The notes below the pieces were generated by a model, which was not told the DNA's origin, did not search any database, and was given only the letters and a program-made list of their open reading frames with translations. A DNA stretch of 11,525 bases from Peptococcaceae bacterium (GTDB lineage: Bacteria > Bacillota > Dehalobacteriia > UBA7702). Below are positions 5,229 through 11,525 of this stretch, piece after piece; position 1 is the stretch's first letter; every line of letters starts with the position of its first letter. The stretch is from contig DXZC01000008.1 of NCBI GenBank assembly GCA_019415505.1, positions 1 to 11,525 on the forward strand. The letters are read 5' to 3'. The position numbers and the translations under genes were made by a program.

Positions 5229-7548
5229 AAAAGCGACTGATAAGCTGACTACGAAGGCAACTAATACGACGGCGTGTCAGATAACGGCTAAAGTAGATAG
5301 TACGACGGATAGTAAAATAATAGCTAAAGCTGCTAACACGGCAGCTAGTAAGACAGCGGTTAAAGCAACTGACAAGGCAGCTAACAAGACATTGGCAAAA
5401 GCAGCTAACACGGCAGCGAGTCAGGCAACGGTTAAAATAACCGGCACTACAACTAGTCAAGATACGGCTAAAGCAACTGATAAGGCGACTAGCAAGACAA
5501 CCGCTAAAGCCGCTAACACGACAGATAGTCCGGCAGCGGCTAAAGCAGATAACACGGCGAATAGCCAAACAATGACTAAAGCAAATAACACAGCAGATAG
5601 TCAGGCAACGGCTAGAACAGATAACACAGCAGCTAATAAGACATTGGCAAAAGCAGCTAACATGACAGATAGTCAGACATCGGTTAAAGCGGATAATACG
5701 ACAACTTGTCAGGCAACTGTTAAAGCAGCTTACACGACAACTAGCCAAGCAATAGCTCAAGCAACTGACACGACGGCTAGCCAAACAATAACTAAAGCAG
5801 CAAACACTACAGCTAGCAAGGCAACGGCTAAAGCAGATTACACCGCAACTAGCCAAACAACCGCTAAAGCCGCTGACACAACAGCTAGTCAAGCAACGAC
5901 CAGAACAGCAAACACAACAGCTAGTCAAGCAACGACCAGAACAGCAAACACAACAGCTAGCAAGGCAACGGCCAGAATAGCAAACACTACAGCTAGCAAG
6001 GCAACGGCTCAAGCAACCGACACGACGGCTAGCCAGACAACGGCTAAAACCACAAATACTGCCGCTAACACGACAACCAACAAGGTAGTTGTGGACAAGG
6101 ACACCCTGAAGCTGCTGGAGTACGAATTAGCCCGGCATAATTACGCCGATTATGTGCGCCTGGTCCATGACGGACGCTGGAAAGCCAGCTTTTTCGGCAA
6201 GTTCCTGTGCCGGGAGGTGCAGCACTTTATTGAGAAGCCCACCGATAAGCCCTATGAAATCCTGGTGCTCTCGGTACCGCCCCAGCACGGCAAGTCCATG
6301 ACCATCACGGAAACCCTGCCCTCCTGGTTTTTGGGAAAAAACCCTCAAGGTCGGGTCATTGAAATTAGCTATAATATGGAATTTGCCAAGAAATTCGGCC
6401 GCAAAAACCGGGAGAAGATACGCAATTACGGCAAAAAAGTCTTTGCTATCGGTCTGGCCGCCCGCCCCTGTAATGAACTGGAATTTGAGCTGGACAACCA
6501 TGTGGGAGGCATGATATCACGGGGCATTGACTCCGGTGTTACCGGCCAAGGCGCTAACCTGATGATTATCGACGACCCGGTGAAAAACCGCGCCGAGGCG
6601 GACAGCAAAACCACCCGCAACAGGGTGTGGGCTGAATGGCAGGATAGCTATAAATCCCGTTTAGCGGCGGGAGCTAAGGTTATTGTCATTCAAACCCGCT
6701 GGCATGAGGACGATTTAGCCGGCCGGATAATCAATTGTGAGCCTGACGTTACGGTGATAAATTTGCCCTGTGAGGCCGAGGAAAACGACCTCATGGGCCG
6801 GGAGCCGGGAGAGCCACTCCACCCGGAAATTAAAAAGGACGCTAAGTGGCTTAAAGCCTTTAAGGAATCGGTTAAAAAAACCGAGGGCACCCGCACTTGG
6901 GAAGCCCTCTACCAGGGCCACCCCACAGTGGACGAAGGCAATATCATTAAGCGGGAATGGTGGCAATTTTACCGGCAGCCGCCGGAAAACCTGTTTAAAA
7001 TTATCTCTCTTGACGCCAGCTTTAAGGATACCGACCGCTCGGACTTCACCGCCATTCAGGTTTGGGGCAAGAGCGAAGCCAGCTATTATTTGCTGGAACG
7101 TGTCAAGGCCAGAATGGACTTTGTGTCCACTCTGAATAAATTAAAATATTTACGCTATGCCCACCCTACCACGGTGGGTATTTTGGTGGAGGATAAGGCT
7201 AACGGACCCGCCGTTGTGGCTATGCTGAAATCAAGCGTACCCGGTGTTATCGCCGTTAATCCCCAGGGGGGCAAAATGGCGCGGTTAAACGCTGTGGCAG
7301 GGACTATTGAGTCCGGCAATGTTTATTTACCCGAAAACGCCCCTTGGACCGATGAATTTATTGAAGAATTTGCCGCCTTTCCCAATGGCGCCCACGACGA
7401 CGAGGTGGACTGCTGCTCCCAGGCCCTAAACAGGCTGGTTTACACCTACACCCACATTGAACCCCCCAAGGAGGAGGATTTAGCAATGCTACAGCCCAAA
7501 AAGCAGATTTTTGGCGTACCTGTCAACATCAAGGGGCTGTTTCGATAA
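5218..7548 (+). CDS. terL: Terminase large subunit with a 22-copy repeat N-terminal extension
   Basis: 776 residues from the ATG at 5218, nine bases after GGAG; an ATG at 5209 is too close to that site. It packages phage DNA into proheads: ATPase motor plus nuclease. Residues 280-776 are a complete TerL of normal length (about 500). Walker A is PPQHGKS (K359), Walker B is LMIIDDP (D452, D453), and the coupling motif is QTRWHEDD (492-499). The RNase H-like nuclease carries acidic sites at D599 (SLDASF), E658/D659 (VEDKANG) and the D727-D731 cluster (HDDEVD). All key residues are present, so it should be active. Residues 16-279 are 22 copies of a 12-residue Thr/Ala/Lys repeat with no counterpart in TerL families I know. 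No start codon with a ribosome site exists between the repeats and the ATPase, so the extension is probably translated. Confidence 0.92.
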   Translation: MTAKKATDKLTTKATNTTACQITAKVDSTTDSKIIAKAANTAASKTAVKATDKAANKTLAKAANTAASQATVKITGTTTSQDTAKATDKATSKTTAKAANTTDSPAAAKADNTANSQTMTKANNTADSQATARTDNTAANKTLAKAANMTDSQTSVKADNTTTCQATVKAAYTTTSQAIAQATDTTASQTITKAANTTASKATAKADYTATSQTTAKAADTTASQATTRTANTTASQATTRTANTTASKATARIANTTASKATAQATDTTASQTTAKTTNTAANTTTNKVVVDKDTLKLLEYELARHNYADYVRLVHDGRWKASFFGKFLCREVQHFIEKPTDKPYEILVLSVPPQHGKSMTITETLPSWFLGKNPQGRVIEISYNMEFAKKFGRKNREKIRNYGKKVFAIGLAARPCNELEFELDNHVGGMISRGIDSGVTGQGANLMIIDDPVKNRAEADSKTTRNRVWAEWQDSYKSRLAAGAKVIVIQTRWHEDDLAGRIINCEPDVTVINLPCEAEENDLMGREPGEPLHPEIKKDAKWLKAFKESVKKTEGTRTWEALYQGHPTVDEGNIIKREWWQFYRQPPENLFKIISLDASFKDTDRSDFTAIQVWGKSEASYYLLERVKARMDFVSTLNKLKYLRYAHPTTVGILVEDKANGPAVVAMLKSSVPGVIAVNPQGGKMARLNAVAGTIESGNVYLPENAPWTDEFIEEFAAFPNGAHDDEVDCCSQALNRLVYTYTHIEPPKEEDLAMLQPKKQIFGVPVNIKGLFR
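5263..6054 (+). repeat. 22 copies of a 36-bp unit inside terL (family F)
   Basis: Each unit encodes a variant of NTTASQATAKAA, and a partial 23rd copy follows. The array spans exactly 792 bp with no length variants and no stops. Units are diverged in both sequence and codons. The best conserved residues are the Thr at position 2, Ser or Asn at 5, Gln or Lys at 6 and Lys or Arg at 10. Units 16-21 are the most alike. The product is hydrophilic, positively charged and low-complexity, likely disordered or weakly helical. Confidence 0.95.
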
Positions 7549-7567
7549 GGAGGAATGAGGAGGAATT

Positions 7568-8194
7568 ATGACTCATCTTATTATGGTATTCCTGGGCCTG
7601 GCCATTATAACGCCGCTGCTTACGAGCTATCTTGTTCTGCGAGCCGGGAAAGCAGCTTTAGCTAAGCAGGCCGATTCAGCCCTGGCGCGGTATGGCGATA
7701 TTGTGGCCAGGTTTATGGCTCTCGCCGACTCCGGCAAGGCGCAAAAGAGGCTGCTGGAAGCGTCAAGCGACTCTATTGAAGAGCAAAAATTGCAGTTAGA
7801 AGGGTTAAGCAATTCTATTGAAGAACAAAATATGCAGCTAGAAGAGTTAAGAAACTCTGATGAAGAACAGAAAATGCAGTTAAAAGAGTTAAACAAATCT
7901 AACGAAGAACAAAAATTGCAGTTAGAAGAGTTAAACAACTCTGACGAAGCACAAAAAATGCAGTTAGAAGGGTTAAGCAACTCTATTGAAGCACAGAAAA
8001 TGCAGCTAGATACCATGAACCACCTGCTACACGAGGTTATAGAGGCGCGGAAAAATTTACCGGAGCAGGAGCCGCTTCAGGAGCTTACCCCGGAGGAACA
8101 GCGGGAGCAGGAGCGCAACCAGCGGTTAGGGAAAGATATACAGTCCATGCTCGGTTATAACCCCTATGATTTAGCGAAGAAAAGAGGTAAATAA
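7568..8194 (+). CDS. Membrane-anchored repeat coiled-coil protein between terL and portal
   Basis: 208 residues. AGGAGG lies close before the ATG, in a duplicated GGAGGAAT element (7548-7566). Residues 4-24 are a hydrophobic segment (LIMVFLGLAIITPLLTSYLVL), probably an N-terminal membrane anchor. Residues 67-150 are six copies of a 14-residue, two-heptad unit of the type SNSIEEQKMQLEEL, predicting a long coiled coil. The acidic C-terminus ends IQSMLGYNPYDLAKKRGK. Bacillota phages often carry a small protein with an N-terminal hydrophobic segment and a similar short C-terminal motif at this position; its function is not established. The stop overlaps the portal start (TAATG). The family is not recognised by name. 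Confidence 0.75.
   Translation: MTHLIMVFLGLAIITPLLTSYLVLRAGKAALAKQADSALARYGDIVARFMALADSGKAQKRLLEASSDSIEEQKLQLEGLSNSIEEQNMQLEELRNSDEEQKMQLKELNKSNEEQKLQLEELNNSDEAQKMQLEGLSNSIEAQKMQLDTMNHLLHEVIEARKNLPEQEPLQELTPEEQREQERNQRLGKDIQSMLGYNPYDLAKKRGK
7766..8017 (+). repeat. Six copies of a 42-bp coiled-coil unit (family G)
   Basis: The six 14-residue units fill exactly 252 bp. Leu and Ile/Met spacing keeps a heptad pattern (I..Q..LQLE.L), so each added unit adds two heptads without disturbing the coil. Length change in this array would lengthen the rod in steps. Confidence 0.95.
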
Positions 8195-10383
8195 TGGCTG
8201 AAAAATATTTTACCGCCCCAACCTCGGCCCAGGATATTGCCAGGCTCTACCAACAGGGCAAGGATTATAACGCAAAGCTCGACCTATCTACCACGGTAGA
8301 GACTAACCGCAACTTTTACTGCGGCAACCAGTGGGAGGGCCTGGAAACCGAGGGCCTCAAGCCGGTAGTATTAAATATCATCCGCCCCACGGTCCAAATT
8401 AAGGCGGCCTCTATTATGTCGGAGGATATCGCCATGACGGTGCGGCCCTACGGCATACCCGGAGCCATATCCGAGGATATGGAGAAGGAGGCGGCTATCC
8501 TCACCGACGAGCTGAACCGCCTGTGGGAAAAGCGCAAGGGGACGACGAAAACCAGGCGAATTTTAACCTCCTGCCCGGTGGACGGCGACGGCTGCTGGCA
8601 CACCTTTTGGGACGACAGCGCCCCGGTGGCCACTGTCAGCCGGGAAACCTTGGCTAGCCTCAACGCCCATGAAGGCGCCAACCCGGAGACAGGGACAAAT
8701 ACAGATATTGTTACAAATACAAATATAGATGCGACAGAGGCATTAAATACAGATACCACAAGGGCGAATACTGCTGCTCCCCCCACAGCGGACGGGAGCT
8801 TGGTCCGAGGCACAGTTAATGACCCCAGGTCAAAAGATAGCAGAACAGGAGCTCATGACCCCAGGGCAACAGGCAACAGCACAGGAGCTAATGCCCTTAG
8901 GGCAACAGACAACAGTACAGGGGCTTATGACCCCAGGGCAACAGACAACAGTGCAGGGGCTCATGACCCCAGGGCAGCAGCCGGCAGCACAGAAGTTAAT
9001 GACCTTAGGGCAACAGGCAACAGTACAGGAGTTAATGACTCCAGGGCAACAGTCGGCAGCACAGAAGTTAATGACCCAGAGGCAGCAGCCGGCCACATAG
9101 AGGCTGAGGGGGACTTGGATTTTGAGCAAATTTTAAATACCCGCTGCTTTTTCGGGAACACCAGCGACCCCGAGGTGCAGACCCAGCCCTGGATACTCAT
9201 TGCCAGTCGGGAATTTACCGCTGCCCTCAAAAAACGGGCTGAGGGTGTAAAAGGGGTCAATGTTGAGGACATCAAAGGCAGCTCCGACGATTACTTTGAC
9301 GATGAACAGGAGGACCGCACCACCCTCTTTACCCTCTATTATCGGGACGAGGACAGCGACACCATCTGGACCATGGAAAGCACCGCCGACACCCTCATTA
9401 AGGAGGCCACGGACACTGGCTTGCACAATTACCCCATTTGCTGGCTGAATTGGGAGGAGCGGCTCAATTCTTATCACGGCTACTCCGCTGTTTCCGAGCT
9501 GGTGCAAAACCAGCTGGCAGTTAATGTTTTGGCTACTATGGCGGTAGCCAGCGTTTCCCGTTCCGCCTTCCCCACCATTATTTACCGCAAGGATATGCTC
9601 CCCAACGGCTGGGACAACGGGGTGGGCTCCGCTATCGGCATTAACGGCTTTGTGGAGAATGTAAACCAGGTGGCACATGTGGTGGAGGGGGCGAATTACG
9701 GCTATCAGGTTGATAAGCTGATGGATTATCTGATATCCACCACCAACGCCTTAAACGGCGCCACAGACGCTACCCTGGGCAATGTTAACCCCGAAAATAC
9801 CTCGGCGATTATTGCCGTGCAAAAGGCCGCCACCACCCCCCTGGAGCTCCACCGCCGCAACCTCTACCAGTTTATTGAGGATTGGGCCAGAATAGCCATT
9901 GACTTTATGGCCGCCTATTACGGGGTCAGGCCGGTGGCGGTGTTTAACCATAGGCTGAACCAGGAGGAAATCATTGAATTTGATTTTTCCACCATCAACA
10001 CGGCGGCGCTGGACATTAAAATTGATATTGGCGGTTCTTCCTACTGGAGTGAACTGACGGAGGTTAAAACCCTGGACAATCTATTCCTTAAAGAAATGAT
10101 AAGCGCCATTGACTACATTGACCTGATGCCGGAAAGCCTCATGCCCCACAAGCAAAAGGCCATGGCCAACTTGCGGGCCAGAGAAGCCCCAGCCGCCCCG
10201 GCAGCCCCGGCCGCTGACCCCCAACAGCAGATGATGAACCAGGCTATGGGTATGAGCGAGGAAATGCCACTACAGGAGCCGCAGACCAACCCCTCCCCCA
10301 TCGCTCCCACCGCTGAGGACCTTTTGGGCCTCACCCAGTTGGACAGGGTTAACGCCACAGTGGCTAAAACCCGGAATTTGTAA
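8194..10383 (+). CDS. Portal protein (P22-like) carrying a repeat insertion
   Basis: 729 residues, starting on the last base of the previous stop with AGAGGT upstream. The portal is the dodecameric ring at the capsid vertex through which TerL pumps DNA. The N-terminus shows the family pattern: RNFYCGNQWEGL, VLNIIRPTVQIKAASIM, then a WHTFWDD segment ending at about residue 142. After an insert (about 143-305) it resumes with DFEQILNTRCFFGNTSDPEVQ (307-327), the stem or crown-type region with QPWILIASRE, NYPICWLNWEERLNSYHGYS, and the long helices with NALNGATDATLGNVNPENTS. These match P22-like portals of Bacillota phages. Residues 209-304 are eight 12-residue repeats. The segment before them (about 155-195) is rich in TNTD-type simple sequence. 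The C-terminus has APAAPAAPAAD. The gene's last codons seed the downstream satellite array. Confidence 0.88.
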   Translation: MAEKYFTAPTSAQDIARLYQQGKDYNAKLDLSTTVETNRNFYCGNQWEGLETEGLKPVVLNIIRPTVQIKAASIMSEDIAMTVRPYGIPGAISEDMEKEAAILTDELNRLWEKRKGTTKTRRILTSCPVDGDGCWHTFWDDSAPVATVSRETLASLNAHEGANPETGTNTDIVTNTNIDATEALNTDTTRANTAAPPTADGSLVRGTVNDPRSKDSRTGAHDPRATGNSTGANALRATDNSTGAYDPRATDNSAGAHDPRAAAGSTEVNDLRATGNSTGVNDSRATVGSTEVNDPEAAAGHIEAEGDLDFEQILNTRCFFGNTSDPEVQTQPWILIASREFTAALKKRAEGVKGVNVEDIKGSSDDYFDDEQEDRTTLFTLYYRDEDSDTIWTMESTADTLIKEATDTGLHNYPICWLNWEERLNSYHGYSAVSELVQNQLAVNVLATMAVASVSRSAFPTIIYRKDMLPNGWDNGVGSAIGINGFVENVNQVAHVVEGANYGYQVDKLMDYLISTTNALNGATDATLGNVNPENTSAIIAVQKAATTPLELHRRNLYQFIEDWARIAIDFMAAYYGVRPVAVFNHRLNQEEIIEFDFSTINTAALDIKIDIGGSSYWSELTEVKTLDNLFLKEMISAIDYIDLMPESLMPHKQKAMANLRAREAPAAPAAPAADPQQQMMNQAMGMSEEMPLQEPQTNPSPIAPTAEDLLGLTQLDRVNATVAKTRNL
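8818..9105 (+). repeat. Eight copies of a 36-bp unit inside the portal gene (family H)
   Basis: Units encode variants of NDPRATDNSTGA and fill exactly 288 bp with no stop or length change. They sit between two conserved portal segments, so they form a loop-like insertion. Sequence differs from the terL repeats although the unit length (36 bp, 12 residues) is the same. Confidence 0.95.
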
Positions 10384-11525
10384 GGGGTTAACATTACAGT
10401 TGCTATAGCTCGGATTTGATACGGGGTAACGAAGCTGTAGCTAAGGCCCAGGACCACATGGTCAGTTTACCATACTGCTGCTAAAGCACAGTAACTATTG
10501 TGCAGCTTACGCTAATCTTGATAGTACAGGAGTTAGGCGGAGTTTACTCTACCGGTGCCATAGCACAGGACTTAAACGGGGTTTACCCTACTGTAGCCAA
10601 GGCGCACAGGTAATAATAGGCAGTTTACGCTGCTGTTGCTAAAGCGCAGAATCAATACGAGGGTAATATACCGTCGCCAAGGCTTAGAATTTGTAAGGGG
10701 TTTACCCTACTGTAGCCATAGTACAGGACTTAAACGGGGTTAACCCTACTAGTGCCATTGCACAGGTATTAATATGTAGTTTACGTTGCTGTTGCCAAGA
10801 CGCAGAATCAATACGAGGGTAATATACCGTCGCCAAGGCTTGGAATTTGTAAGGGGTTTACCCTACTGTAGCCATAGTACAGGACTTAAACGGGGTTAAC
10901 CCTACTAGTGCCATTGCACAGGTATTAATATGTAGTTTACGTTGCTGTTGCTAAAGCGCAGAATCAATACGAGGGTAATATACCGTCGCCAAAGCTTGGA
11001 ATTTGTAAGGGGTTTACCCTACTGTGAGCAAAGCTCAGAATTAGAGCCATGTAACCTCACTGGGGCTAAAGCACAGTATTAATGTGCAGTCAACCCTGCT
11101 GTTGCTAAGGCGGGAATAATAGTCAGCTTTCACTAACCTTACCAAAGCCCAAATTGATACGAGGTAAACCTACTGGGCAAAAGCACAGAAATGAAGGCGT
11201 TGTTAACCATACTGTCGCTAAGGTGCAGAATTTAATGCAAAGTTAGTCCCACTGGTGCCAAGACACAGGAAATAATAGGCAGCTATTGCTAATCTTACTA
11301 AAGTGCAGAATTGGTACGAGGTTAAAACTACTGGTCCCAAGGCACAGAATCAAAACGAGGCTAACATACTATTGCCAAGGCTCGGGATAAACGGGGTTTA
11401 CCCTACAGTGGGTAAAGCTCAGGATTAGCGCGATATAACCTCACTGGGGCTAAAGCACAGTATTAATGTACAGTCAACCCTGCTGTTGCTAAGGCGGGAA
11501 TAATAGTCAGCTTTCACTAACCTTA
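10345..11525 (+). repeat. Satellite-like array of about 30 units derived from the portal 3' end (family I), continues past the window
   Basis: Monomers of 36-43 bp resemble GGGGTTAACCCTACTGT then AGCCAAGGCACAGAATTTGTA. The first monomer is the end of the portal gene itself (VNATVAKTRNL and its stop), and later monomers would read GVNPTVAKAQNL-stop in shifting frames. Four monomers form a higher-order unit of 155-156 bp, with near-identical copies anchored at 10661, 10817 and 10972. A second long repeat pairs about 11053 with 11437, 384 bp apart. Each monomer has a near-palindromic GGGTTWACCC core. No ORF of note occurs here, so no gene follows the portal within this window. Confidence 0.92.

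Noticed and set aside
5182..6012. A 276-codon Cys-rich frame antisense to the terL repeats
   Set aside because: It is a shadow of the 36-bp repeat unit, with no ribosome site, and it lies opposite a clear gene.
8819..9100. A 93-codon frame (MTPGQQ repeats) inside the portal gene
   Set aside because: It is a shifted frame of the same 36-bp repeat. The portal frame joins conserved domains on both sides, so it is the real one.

Overview
The window is part of the late region of a prophage or temperate phage of a low-to-moderate-GC Bacillota (Firmicutes, most likely Clostridia-like) host. Supporting this are strong GGAGG ribosome sites, consensus TTGACA/TATAAT promoters, and a left-to-right order of MazG-like enzyme, sigma-region-4-like late regulator, small basic protein, winged-helix protein, terminase small subunit, terminase large subunit, TM/coiled-coil protein and portal. 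The host species cannot be named from the sequence.

Layout. 1-1222: the 3' end of a MazG-like gene with a decayed 100-bp duplication of its last codons, then a late-regulator-like gene overlapping a small DNA-binding-like gene, closed by a long inverted repeat. 1223-4199: about 3 kb that is gene-poor for a phage late module. It holds a minus-strand pseudogene remnant, a minus-strand ribbon-helix-helix-like ORF, a 35-codon hydrophobic-plus-basic minus-strand peptide facing a convergent consensus promoter and terminator (a candidate type I toxin/antisense-RNA pair), several terminators, and three tandem-repeat arrays. 4200-10383: the winged-helix gene, TerS, TerL, a TM/coiled-coil protein and the portal, tightly packed with overlaps or short gaps. 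10384-11525: a satellite-like array running off the window.

The most unusual property is tandem repetition. At least nine unrelated repeat families, with units from 24 to about 100 bp, occupy roughly a third of the window. Those inside genes have units divisible by three (36, 42 and 36 bp) and keep the frame. They give TerL a 22 x 12-residue N-terminal extension, the portal an 8 x 12-residue insertion, and the intervening protein a 6 x 14-residue coiled coil. Those outside genes have units not bound to three (100, about 55, 24 with 23-bp variants, about 23, 43, about 39 bp), and several are copies of gene ends: the 3' end of mazG, the start of terS, and the 3' end of the portal gene. The genes together form the DNA-packaging module (TerS selects DNA, TerL cuts and pumps it, the portal is the channel), probably switched on by the late regulator. 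What the repeats do, if anything, is unknown.
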